From assembly GCA_949282265.1 (NCBI GenBank), contig CASDOZ010000012.1, forward strand, positions 1 to 63,108: a stretch of DNA of 63,108 bases, in the 5' to 3' direction. This DNA comes from an uncultured Bacteroidales bacterium (GTDB lineage Bacteria; Bacteroidota; Bacteroidia; Bacteroidales; Paludibacteraceae). The notes under the pieces are model-generated. The model was not told the DNA's origin and made no database searches. It was given only the letters and a program-made list of their open reading frames with translations. This document shows, piece after piece, positions 8,276-16,368 of the stretch (position 1 is its first letter; the number at the start of each line of letters is the position of its first letter). Position numbers and translations under genes: made by a program.

Positions 8276-8577
8276 CGAACCTGCGCCGAAAGCCTCATAG
8301 AGAGGTGGTTGGAGTGGGTAAACATATTGAGAAAGGCGTTTACTAACGTTTTGGTTTCGGCTTGTCAAAACTTCGCAACTTTTGGATACACAGTCAGACA
8401 CAAAGCAGCGGTAGATGTCTGCGGGATATGTCATACTTTGGCACAAACAATGTGTCAAAGCATTGTATATACATATCGGCGTGGGCTTCTGCGTTGCTCG
8501 TTCAGACTGTGTGGGCAATGCGAAGGCCTTGATGAGCGGGACGGGCGACAAGTACAGACTCCCGCGCTTTCTTTTTA
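8276..8577 (+). ncRNA. Candidate structured RNA (~300 nt) or very long leader
   Basis: The stretch has no convincing reading frame but dense complementarity. Pairs seen by eye are GCCGAAA 8285-8291 with TTTCGGC 8355-8361; CCTC/GAGG 8293-8305; GTAAAC 8318-8323 with GTTTAC 8338-8343; CACAGTC 8389-8395 with GACTGTG 8505-8511; TTTGGCACA 8437-8445 with TGTGTCAAA 8451-8459; and 8484-8497 with 8515-8528. GTTTTG 8348-8353 can instead pair with CAAAAC 8366-8371, which would exclude the first helix. A GCGGGA/TCCCGC hairpin (8536-8565) followed by a T-rich tail looks like a terminator. It lacks tmRNA and RNase P landmarks. It could be a stand-alone RNA (the Bacteroidales-1 motif is one to test) or a switch-like leader of the gene at 8647. 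Confidence 0.7.
8536..8576 (+). terminator. Terminator of the candidate structured RNA
   Basis: GCGGGA (8536-8541) pairs with TCCCGC (8560-8565), followed by GCTTTCTTTTT. The loop of 18 nt is longish. Confidence 0.55.
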
Positions 8578-8646
8578 TGTTTGAATCGCATGTGTTACCA
8601 AAAAGTATCCTGATGGAGTTTGCAGGAACAATCAACATTGTTTGGC

Positions 8647-9507
8647 ATGAAATCGGAATATGAACCGGACGCAAGCACCCAAACGCAACAAATAACCAGC
8701 GGTCAATGCGGGGACAATATCACATGGAAATTCCTGCATAAAGAAGGCTGGTTAACCGTTTCTGGCAAAGGCGGAATGGATGCATATCCGGCAATGGATT
8801 TTATTCCATGGTCAGGACTTCGTCCTTACATCCGGCAGGTCTTCATTGGGGAGGAGATAACGGGTTTATGCGACTATGCTTTTGCTGACTGCCATAATCT
8901 GGCAAGTGTACAGCTCGGTAAAAATCTTTCGGTAATTGGGAAACTCGCCTTTTACAATTGCGGCAACTTGGTTTCCATTTGCATACCAGCCATGACAAAA
9001 AATATCGGAATCAGCGCTTTCAGCATGTGCAAAAAGTTGGAATATATCCAAGTGGATGGGCAGAACACAAATTATTGTTCAGAAAATGGTGTCTTGTTCG
9101 ATAAAAAGCAAACAACATTGATCCAATTTCCGGCTGGGAAAACGAAACCTGTCTATGCGATTCCAAGCCGTGTCAAATATATAGGACATGAGGCTTTTAT
9201 CAATTGCATCCATCAAACAGCGATTATCCTGCCAGACGGATTAAAAGAAATCGGAAACTGCGCCTTTTTGACTTGCAAAAATCTGAGAAGTGTGGATATT
9301 CCCGAGAAAACGGCAAAATTAGGTGAGAATGTATTCTTGTTTTGCGAGCGGCTCAAATACATAACAGTCCGAAGCGCTATTCCGCCCATTATTACGGAAA
9401 TGACATTTGACCCGAAGCAAGTACCGATTTATGTGCCGGAAGATGTTCTTCCTGCCTATCTGTCCTCTCACATTTGGAGTAAAATGCAACTCTATGGAAT
9501 GGAATAA
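8647..9507 (+). CDS. BspA-type leucine-rich-repeat protein without a signal peptide
   Basis: The protein of 286 residues consists of LRR_5 (BspA-type) repeats of the form CxNLxSVxL...IGxxAFxxC, about six of them. They are preceded by the domain that often opens such proteins (CGDNITWKF, then LTVSGKGGM) and closed by a PIYVPEDVLPAYLSS cap. I start at the ATG at 8647; an in-frame TTG 27 bp upstream adds no hydrophobic stretch. Neither start gives a signal peptide, and there is no C-terminal sorting domain, so the product is either cytosolic or has lost its export signals. The repeats usually mediate protein binding. The gene follows the candidate RNA and may be its readthrough target. Confidence 0.8.
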   Translation: MKSEYEPDASTQTQQITSGQCGDNITWKFLHKEGWLTVSGKGGMDAYPAMDFIPWSGLRPYIRQVFIGEEITGLCDYAFADCHNLASVQLGKNLSVIGKLAFYNCGNLVSICIPAMTKNIGISAFSMCKKLEYIQVDGQNTNYCSENGVLFDKKQTTLIQFPAGKTKPVYAIPSRVKYIGHEAFINCIHQTAIILPDGLKEIGNCAFLTCKNLRSVDIPEKTAKLGENVFLFCERLKYITVRSAIPPIITEMTFDPKQVPIYVPEDVLPAYLSSHIWSKMQLYGME

Positions 9508-9511
9508 TGCC

Positions 9512-9709
9512 TTATTGATTTTGCTGTGCGATTTTTTGTAAATCGGCATCAAATGTGTGAAGCCTTTCTGTGCAATAGGCTATCAATTCTGTAGCACGTT
9601 TTGCTTTTTTGGCATATTCTTCCATGCTTACAGCCGTTTCATTTTCAAGTTCGGCAACAAGCTGTTCCAATTCCGCCATGGCGGAGTCATAATTCTGCTT
9701 TTTTGTCAT
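9512..9709 (-). CDS. xseB: Exodeoxyribonuclease VII small subunit
   Basis: XseB is the small helical subunit of exonuclease VII, a single-strand-specific DNA exonuclease; several copies bind the XseA tail. The 65-residue protein has the family pattern YDSAMAELEQLVAELENE, then SMEEYAKKAKRATELI and ERL near the end, all predicted coiled helix. No xseA lies beside it. It is convergent with the BspA-like gene (4 bp apart) and 47 bp downstream of the carboxyltransferase gene. Confidence 0.92.
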   Translation of the reverse strand: MTKKQNYDSAMAELEQLVAELENETAVSMEEYAKKAKRATELIAYCTERLHTFDADLQKIAQQNQ

Positions 9710-9756
9710 AATTCAATGGTGATGATTCAATTTTTGCAATAAATGAAAAACAGGAA

Positions 9757-11529
9757 TCATGATTCCTGTTTCTCCAACCACGCGATGGTTTCTCCTTTTT
9801 GCGCCAAATCTCCTTGCGCCTTTTCCACTTCAACGATTTTGCCCGTACAAAAACTGAAAATATTTTCCAAGCCGTTGCGCGTCTGCAAGGCACACAGCCA
9901 GTCATTCTCCTTGAACATCTTTCCTACTGGCGGTTCCATTGATTTTTCCTCAAAATCGAATTCCCAGAAAACGCGGCCATTCACGGGTGCGATGACAGGT
10001 TCTGCTTTGGGGTGCAGCAAGGCGCGTTTGTCTGCCGCCGTCATTGGTTTGCCTGTTCCGGAAGCATGTTTTTCCATCGCCTCCAACAATTCCGCATTGA
10101 AACGGCGTTTCGCCTCGCCCGATTTGTATTCGCGGTATTGCTTTTCGTGCATGGCAAATTCAAACAGCTCTTCATCATCTTGTCCGCGTTCCCAGCCCAA
10201 TTTTTCCATTTCGACAATGAAACGCGGCAATTCGTCAGGATAATTGTCTTGTGGGTTGCCGGTAAAAAATTCGTATTGGTTCTTTTCCGCCAAGGCGATG
10301 ATTTCCGGAGCCAACTTGCCTGGCAATTTACCTGCCTTGCCCAAAATCATGTCCCATGTGTTTTTGTCTATCATGGTGAAACGCTCCTGTCCTTTGCTCA
10401 TGGCAAAGATATTCATCAATGCGACATTCTTCACATATTGACTGAACGGTGTTACAAGCGGCGGATTGCCTAACTTCGGCCAAACATATTGCACTTCCTC
10501 AAAGAGTTGCACCAACAACTCATCTTCGGTCAATTCTGCTTTTCCGGCAGCTTTCAAGTTGGCATTTATGGCTGCGTGCATACCTTTCAGGTCGGCCATC
10601 AACGAACCCATCATGCCGCCTGGCAAACCGCAGCCAACCAGCAACGACGACATGAAACGGTTTCGCGGATCAATGAAATAGCCCAGAAAATCATCCATGA
10701 AACTCTGCGTCAGGCGTCGAGCTTCCATATAAGCCTTCATGTTGATTTCCGGTACTGCAAAACCGGCATCCTTCAGCATGGCTTGAATGGTAATGACGTC
10801 TGGATGTACCATTCCCCACGACAGCGGCTCCATGGCGACGTCGAAAATATCACCGCCGGCCTTGGCCACCTCCAGCATGGATGCAACCGAGAAGCCGGGC
10901 CCCGTATGGCCATGATACTGAATTATAATGTCAGGATGCGCTGATTTTATCGCTTTCACTATCTTGCCCAACGTATCGGGCCGGCCGATTCCGGCCATGT
11001 CTTTCAGGCACAACTCCTGTGCACCTCCGGCAATCAATTGTTCGGCCAGTTCAATATAATATTCCGCCGTATGTACGGACGAATATGTAATGCACATGGT
11101 CGCCTGCGCAATCATGCCGGCCTGTTTTGCCCAACCTATGGAAGGGATTATGTTGCGCGGGTCGTTCAAACCGCAGAAAATACGTGTAATATCGGTGCCT
11201 TGCGCCTTTTTCACCTTGTACATCAGTTGGCGTACATCGGCCGGCACCGGATTCATGCGAATGCCGTTCAGTCCGCGGTCAAGCATGTGCGTTTGTATAC
11301 CGGCCTCGTTAAAAGGTTTGGTAAATGTCCGGACTGCCAGGTTTGGATTTTCCCCATATAACAAATTCACCTGCTCCGAAGCTCCCCCGTTTGTTTCCAC
11401 ACGGGCAAAGCAGCCCATATCGATAATGACAGGTGCAATCTGCGCCAATTGGTCTTTGCGCGGAACGTACTTACCGGACGATTGCCACATATCACGGTAA
11501 ACCAAACTAAACTTAATTTCCTTTTTCAT
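9757..11529 (-). CDS. Carboxyltransferase of the pyruvate carboxylase B / oxaloacetate decarboxylase alpha family, with degenerate biotinyl domain
   Basis: The 590-residue protein has an HMGL-like TIM barrel (residues ~1-300), the conserved PYC/OADA region (~310-470) and a small C-terminal domain (~505-590). The barrel keeps the carboxyl-transfer lysine in LCLKDMAG and the metal-site histidines in YHGHTG. The opening reads RDMWQSSGKYV instead of the usual RDAHQS. The last domain has the biotinyl/lipoyl beta pattern (PVIAPVNGRV, GKIVEVEKAQGD), but the expected EAMKM hairpin reads LQTRNGLENIF with no lysine, so it cannot carry biotin on itself. It may work with a separate biotin carrier protein. 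No other carboxylase subunits are nearby. Confidence 0.82.
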   Translation of the reverse strand: MKKEIKFSLVYRDMWQSSGKYVPRKDQLAQIAPVIIDMGCFARVETNGGASEQVNLLYGENPNLAVRTFTKPFNEAGIQTHMLDRGLNGIRMNPVPADVRQLMYKVKKAQGTDITRIFCGLNDPRNIIPSIGWAKQAGMIAQATMCITYSSVHTAEYYIELAEQLIAGGAQELCLKDMAGIGRPDTLGKIVKAIKSAHPDIIIQYHGHTGPGFSVASMLEVAKAGGDIFDVAMEPLSWGMVHPDVITIQAMLKDAGFAVPEINMKAYMEARRLTQSFMDDFLGYFIDPRNRFMSSLLVGCGLPGGMMGSLMADLKGMHAAINANLKAAGKAELTEDELLVQLFEEVQYVWPKLGNPPLVTPFSQYVKNVALMNIFAMSKGQERFTMIDKNTWDMILGKAGKLPGKLAPEIIALAEKNQYEFFTGNPQDNYPDELPRFIVEMEKLGWERGQDDEELFEFAMHEKQYREYKSGEAKRRFNAELLEAMEKHASGTGKPMTAADKRALLHPKAEPVIAPVNGRVFWEFDFEEKSMEPPVGKMFKENDWLCALQTRNGLENIFSFCTGKIVEVEKAQGDLAQKGETIAWLEKQES

Positions 11530-11563
11530 GGTCGCATGTGAATTTTATTGTTATACTGTTATA

Positions 11564-12283
11564 TCATTTTATCTCAGCCAACCTTGCTTCCGCAATAGCC
11601 ACATAATCGGGATTTATTTCAAAACCTATATAATTACGTTTCAGCCGTTTGGCAGCTACGGCAGTGCTTCCGCTCCCCATGAACGGGTCGAGCACCAAAT
11701 CACCGGCATTGCTGCTGATTTCAATAAACGGAGTGCAGACCCGCAATGGTTTTTGTGTCTTGTGTGCCGTCCGCTCCTTGCCCATGCAAATCGGCGCTTC
11801 TATGAAATTATGCATCTCATTGACCGGCTTATGGTTCCAGGTTTTGGGAGTCCCCTTGCTGAAATGCACCATCATCTCCATACTGTTAGCAAACATCTTG
11901 CGCGTATATATAGCCGGAAACGGATTGGTCTTATGCCAATGGATCACCTTGCGGAATTGGAAACCAACACGCTCCACCAATCGATTCAGATACGAGACAA
12001 AATCATCACCACACCACATATATCCAACTGCACCTTCTTTAGAAATACGGTAACATTGTACCAAAACCTCCTCCAAAAAACTCAAATAGTCTGCTTCCGA
12101 ATGGAATGCATCGAATTCAAACTCTGTAACTAAATCTTTATGATTCTTCAACCCACTCACATTCTGAGCACGATACTGAAAATAAGGAGGATCCGTAAAA
12201 ATCATGTCAACACAAGCATCCGGCATCCCACGCATACCTTCCAAACATGAAAGTTGATATATCTTATTTATTTCCAACGTCAA
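11564..12283 (-). CDS. DNA methyltransferase (N6-adenine/N4-cytosine, beta-class order), no partner nuclease
   Basis: The 239-residue protein has the catalytic motif IV TDPPY near residue 31 and the SAM-binding motif DPFMGSGST near residue 200. The order IV then I is that of beta-class amino-methyltransferases. The target-recognition segment lies between them. No restriction endonuclease or specificity subunit is adjacent, so it appears to be a solitary methylase with a regulatory, maintenance or anti-restriction role. It overlaps meaB by 4 bp, which implies co-translation. Target sequence and modified base cannot be read from the sequence. Confidence 0.9.
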   Translation of the reverse strand: MTLEINKIYQLSCLEGMRGMPDACVDMIFTDPPYFQYRAQNVSGLKNHKDLVTEFEFDAFHSEADYLSFLEEVLVQCYRISKEGAVGYMWCGDDFVSYLNRLVERVGFQFRKVIHWHKTNPFPAIYTRKMFANSMEMMVHFSKGTPKTWNHKPVNEMHNFIEAPICMGKERTAHKTQKPLRVCTPFIEISSNAGDLVLDPFMGSGSTAVAAKRLKRNYIGFEINPDYVAIAEARLAEIK

Positions 12284-13368
12284 TGCCCAAAATACTCATT
12301 TAACAAAGTGTGAGCAGCTACAAACGAACTTAATTCATTGTTCAGAACCTTCTGCTCATTTATTTCCAAAAGACGCTGTATTTTCTCGTCCTGATAAAAA
12401 TGACGCTGCAATTGTTCATTTATACTTTCATACATCCAATACTTGGCTTGCCCTGTCCGCTTGTATTCAAAATATCCGTTGTTCTTCACAAACGTAATAT
12501 AACGTTCCACCATATCCCATACCTCCGGTATACCATTTCCCGCGACAGATGAACAAGTTACTACTTCAGGCGACCAACCACTTTCTGGTGCGGGGAACAA
12601 ATGCAATGCATTTTGGAACTGGCTACGTGCCACTTTGGCTTTTTCTACATTGGATCCATCGCACTTGTTAATGGCAATGCCATCTGCCATTTCCATAATG
12701 CCTCGTTTTATACCTTGCAACTCATCGCCTGTTCCTGCCAATTGGAGCAACAAGAAGAAATCAACCATGGAATGTACGGCTGTTTCAGATTGGCCAACGC
12801 CAACCGTTTCCACAAAAATGGTATCGAACCCGGCTGCTTCGCACAACACAATGCTTTCGCGGGTTTTACGCGCCACGCCTCCCAATGAACCTGCCGATGG
12901 CGAAGGGCGGATAAAAGCATTTTTCGCCGCTGACAACTCCACCATGCGGGTCTTGTCGCCCAAAATACTGCCTTTACTGCGTTCACTGCTCGGGTCAATG
13001 GCCAACACGGCCAATTTGTGGCCTTCGCGGATTAATTTCATTCCTAAAGCTTCGATGAATGTACTCTTTCCTGCCCCAGGAACGCCCGTTATACCCAAAC
13101 GGATGGCATTACCCGAATAGGGCAAACATGCCTCAATAATTTGCTGCGCCAGATCCTGATGTACCTGCAACGAACTTTCCACAAGCGTAACCGCTTGGCC
13201 AAGAACGGAAATATCCCCTTTACGGATGCCTTCTACGTATTCAGCAACAGAAAGCAAAGGTTTCTTGCGTTTCGGACGGAAATAAGGATTAACAGTAGGC
13301 ACATCGGAAACACCTTCATTTACAGACAGGCCGATATGTTGCGGGTCATTTTCAGGATGGTATTTCAT
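12280..13368 (-). CDS. meaB: Methylmalonyl-CoA mutase-associated GTPase
   Basis: MeaB is a G3E-family GTPase that protects and reloads the B12-dependent methylmalonyl-CoA mutase, an enzyme of propionate formation in Bacteroidales. The 362-residue protein has the Walker A GVPGAGKSTF near residue 97, a VLAIDPSSERSKGSILGDKTRM segment split around the Walker B region, IFVETVGVGQSE and the NKCDG base-recognition motif. The N-terminal extension of ~50 residues is somewhat long. The mutase genes are not here; the partner overlapping its 3' end is a DNA methyltransferase. Confidence 0.94.
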   Translation of the reverse strand: MKYHPENDPQHIGLSVNEGVSDVPTVNPYFRPKRKKPLLSVAEYVEGIRKGDISVLGQAVTLVESSLQVHQDLAQQIIEACLPYSGNAIRLGITGVPGAGKSTFIEALGMKLIREGHKLAVLAIDPSSERSKGSILGDKTRMVELSAAKNAFIRPSPSAGSLGGVARKTRESIVLCEAAGFDTIFVETVGVGQSETAVHSMVDFFLLLQLAGTGDELQGIKRGIMEMADGIAINKCDGSNVEKAKVARSQFQNALHLFPAPESGWSPEVVTCSSVAGNGIPEVWDMVERYITFVKNNGYFEYKRTGQAKYWMYESINEQLQRHFYQDEKIQRLLEINEQKVLNNELSSFVAAHTLLNEYFGH

Positions 13369-13372
13369 AATT

Positions 13373-14467
13373 TTATTCTACTTCCCAAACAAGATTTATG
13401 GTCGTATAACTGTTTTCAGGGTCATTGGTCTGAATGCTGAACGTACGACGATAAGGAGCTCCGGCTTTATTTCCTTTCGTGTTAATATCAAATTTGATAT
13501 CCGCTTTTTTCCCACTGCTGATACTTGTTTTTGAAGCCGTTACCTTCATGTCTGAATTATTGTTTACAATGCGACGTATAAGCAACGGCTTAATACCTTT
13601 ATTAGCAACAGATATTTTATAAGATTTGACCATATTGGCAGGAATCTTGCCTAAATCAATTGTCCTGGAAGCGTTCAAGTTTGCAATCTCCATGATAGGC
13701 GCCTCTCTTTTTTCTTCAAGAGTCATTTTTGCAAAATCCTCAACGATATTGGCACGGACACGCAAGCTATATGTATCGGAAATAATTTTTTGGTCATTCA
13801 AAATGACATAAATACGCTCAGCAACCGGCCCCCATTGGCTACAACGGTTTGTATTGAATTTCACATAGATATTACCGGTTTCATTCGGTTTCAATACTTC
13901 CGGAATAATACCAATTTCTAAATAAGGGAATGGGTTCTGGACTGAAATACGAATATCTTCCGTACCAAAATTTGCCACATTAATTGTACGCTGCCCTTCC
14001 GTGCCTTTTATGAGGGTATTGAATTGCAACAAATTGGTTTTCAATCCGAGTTCATCCATTTTTACTGGATATTGTACGGATTTATCAACCGGTTTCGGCG
14101 TAACTTCCCCACGAATAATCAAGCGCGTATCAGACTCCGTTGCATTGGAGCTTACTGTAATGGTTTTTGTAAATCTTCCAGGTCGACCTGCAGGATTGTA
14201 AGTAACAGAGATCGTTCCTTTTTGTCCTGGTTCTATGGGTGTTTTTGTCCAGTTGGGTGTTGTGCAGCCGCAACTCGCACGCACACGATTGACTACCAAA
14301 GGGGCCATGCCCGTATTTGTAAATTCGAATACTGTCGTTACCTTTCCATCCGCTTCGTTAATTGTACCGAAATCATAAGTCTTTTTTGAAAATTCGATGA
14401 CCGGTTTTTGCGCCGATACTGCCATAACAATAAAAAGCAAGCAGCACAATGAATTTATTCTTTTCAT
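13373..14467 (-). CDS. Exported DUF1573 (HYDIN/ASH-like) protein
   Basis: The start at 14467 (MKRINSLCCLLFIVMAVSA) gives a clear signal peptide and 364 residues. The mature part holds about three Ig-like DUF1573 repeats. The first shows YDFGTINEADGKVTTVFEFTN and the RASCGCTTPNW motif typical of the family. The function of DUF1573 is not known; these beta-sandwich repeats are common in Bacteroidota periplasmic or surface proteins. A -7-like box (TACTTTTG, 14516-14523 minus) lies about 50 bp upstream. It is followed 4 bp later by meaB on the same strand. Confidence 0.88.
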   Translation of the reverse strand: MKRINSLCCLLFIVMAVSAQKPVIEFSKKTYDFGTINEADGKVTTVFEFTNTGMAPLVVNRVRASCGCTTPNWTKTPIEPGQKGTISVTYNPAGRPGRFTKTITVSSNATESDTRLIIRGEVTPKPVDKSVQYPVKMDELGLKTNLLQFNTLIKGTEGQRTINVANFGTEDIRISVQNPFPYLEIGIIPEVLKPNETGNIYVKFNTNRCSQWGPVAERIYVILNDQKIISDTYSLRVRANIVEDFAKMTLEEKREAPIMEIANLNASRTIDLGKIPANMVKSYKISVANKGIKPLLIRRIVNNNSDMKVTASKTSISSGKKADIKFDINTKGNKAGAPYRRTFSIQTNDPENSYTTINLVWEVE

Positions 14468-14515
14468 AAATATCAATTTATTGTTGATTAAACATTGACG
14501 CACATATGACTCTTG

Positions 14516-14523
14516 CAAAAGTA
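14516..14523 (-). promoter_or_regulatory. -7 box upstream of the DUF1573 gene
   Basis: TACTTTTG on the minus strand matches TAnnTTTG. I see no good -33 element at the right distance. Confidence 0.45.
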
Positions 14524-14559
14524 TAAAAAAAAACGGTTCGGATTATACCGATTTTATTT

Positions 14560-15687
14560 TTATATTTTTTTCAAATATGCACGCCGGCGTTTATGTTGAA
14601 TTTTTTCAAAATACTCGAAGTTGGCCTGATTTTTTGCGTTTACTTCCAAAATAGCAGTCGTTTCTACACTCTTAATGCCATATTTAATAAAGTATGGTAT
14701 TTGGTCAATAAAAAACAATGAATTTATTCCTTTATTCTGATAATCAGGACGGACGGCTATCAACAACAAATCGAAAGATTCGATATGTTTTGTCTTCAGG
14801 GCTCTCAGGACATGAAACCAACCAAAAGGGAACAGGCGTCCACCACATTTTCGCAAAGCATGAGAAATGTTAGGCATTCCCACGCCGCAACCGACAATCT
14901 CGTCATCTTTGTTGGTAACCAACGTAACAAAATCATAGTTTAACAGAGGAAAATACATGTCGCAATAATATTTTTTCTGCTCCGGTGTCAACGGCTGGAA
15001 ATTGTATAACGGCTGATAAGCTGCGTCAATTACATCCAGATACGTATAGCCATAACGGCGTTTCAGTTCCTTGGCCGATTTCACTTTCACAATGTTTAAT
15101 CCATATTTCTCCCTAATGATGTTTCCAACCCGTGCCATACGCTCCGGTACTTCTGTTGGAGGAAAAATACGATATTCAATCCAATCCATTTCTTTCGACA
15201 AACCAAATTTTTCAAAATGTTCCGGATAATACGGATAATTGTATAAACTTGCCATAGGGGAATCATATTCAAAACCTTCCAACAACAATCCCTGATGGTC
15301 AAAATCTGTAAAACCAAGCGGCCCATTCATTTTCTCCATTCCTTTCGATTTACCCCATTGCTCAACCGCAGCCAACAAAACTTCCGACACCTCATACTCA
15401 TCCACAAAATCGAACCAGCCAAAACGCACGCGCTTCTGGTTCCATGCACGATTGGCCTCATGATTAATGATGCCGGCTATACGCCCAACAATGCGACCAT
15501 CGCGCCAAGCCAAAAAGCAAATACTCTCACTCACCGCATGTGCAGGATTTTTATCGGGACAAAACGTATTTATCTCATCAAAAATCAATGGAGGACAAAA
15601 ATTCTCCGCCCCTTTGTACAATTCTATACCAAACAAAACGAATTGTTTTAAATCCTTTCGGCTTTTCACCTGCCTTATCTCTATCAT
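14560..15687 (-). CDS. GNAT-like N-acyltransferase family protein
   Basis: The ATG at 15687 (MIEIRQVKSRKDLKQFV) gives 375 residues and the natural start of the domain; the longer frame upstream adds an unlikely 34 residues. The protein has a large Bacteroidota-type acetyltransferase-like architecture. The C-terminal third contains LLLIAVRPDYQNKGINSLFF, which resembles the acetyl-CoA-binding GNAT motif, and the middle holds MNGPLGFTDFDHQGLL. The substrate is unknown. It is next to a second GNAT gene on the same strand. Confidence 0.75.
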   Translation of the reverse strand: MIEIRQVKSRKDLKQFVLFGIELYKGAENFCPPLIFDEINTFCPDKNPAHAVSESICFLAWRDGRIVGRIAGIINHEANRAWNQKRVRFGWFDFVDEYEVSEVLLAAVEQWGKSKGMEKMNGPLGFTDFDHQGLLLEGFEYDSPMASLYNYPYYPEHFEKFGLSKEMDWIEYRIFPPTEVPERMARVGNIIREKYGLNIVKVKSAKELKRRYGYTYLDVIDAAYQPLYNFQPLTPEQKKYYCDMYFPLLNYDFVTLVTNKDDEIVGCGVGMPNISHALRKCGGRLFPFGWFHVLRALKTKHIESFDLLLIAVRPDYQNKGINSLFFIDQIPYFIKYGIKSVETTAILEVNAKNQANFEYFEKIQHKRRRAYLKKI

Positions 15688-15795
15688 ATCTTTTTCTGTC
15701 TTGATTTTATTATAATCGGTTACAAAAATAACTCTTTTTTTCAAAGAAGCAGCAACCCGACTGCTAACGCCTACAAAACCTGACAACATCTTGCG

Positions 15796-16320
15796 TTACT
15801 TAATGCCATAAACCGCCTGTTGCAATTCCCTAACTTGTCCGTCCGTAAAAATTTCCGCCGTACTCATTAAAAACATGGGAATCGAAGGATACCCCTCTAT
15901 ATATGGAGGTTGTACATAGTCGTTCCGAACAATCCTGAAACCATGACGCTCATAAAATGCAATACGACGTTTGGCTATGGGTGTATCAGGAGTTTCTACT
16001 TCCAAGACCACCGGCAACAAAGTTTTTTTTACAAATTGTGATAACACTTTGCCGCCCAAATTGTTCCCTCGTAACTTTTCACTTATGGCGAAATGCTCTA
16101 CATACAGGAAAGAACCAAACTGCCAATAGGTGAGAAAACCAGCAAAAATTGTATCATGGATAAATGCCGTGCAATGGAAACGTGGTTCATGTAGCATTTT
16201 TTCCATAAAACCGTTTTTGTCACGCCGTTCTGTCGTGGGGAAGGCTTCTTCATACAAGTCATACAACTCTGTAAATAACTTGTCATTTGTGTTTTTTACT
16301 TCTACAGGTTTCATAATCAT
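15796..16320 (-). CDS. GNAT family N-acetyltransferase
   Basis: The 174-residue protein shows the GNAT core: the FLYVEHFAISEKLRGNNLGGKVL segment spans beta-4 and the acetyl-CoA pyrophosphate loop (R/Q-x-x-G-x-G/A-like RGNNLG), followed by VVLEVETP and AFYERHGFRIV. A single-domain enzyme of normal size. The substrate is unknown. The start may be the first or third codon (both ATG). Confidence 0.88.
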   Translation of the reverse strand: MIMKPVEVKNTNDKLFTELYDLYEEAFPTTERRDKNGFMEKMLHEPRFHCTAFIHDTIFAGFLTYWQFGSFLYVEHFAISEKLRGNNLGGKVLSQFVKKTLLPVVLEVETPDTPIAKRRIAFYERHGFRIVRNDYVQPPYIEGYPSIPMFLMSTAEIFTDGQVRELQQAVYGIK

Positions 16321-16368
16321 TAGATATAGTTATAAATTGATATTCGGCATTATGCCGACAAATCCTAT

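Noticed and set aside
8276-8577. Reading the candidate RNA as tmRNA or RNase P RNA
   Set aside because: No tag-peptide frame or tRNA-like CCA end, and none of the conserved RNase P blocks could be found by eye.
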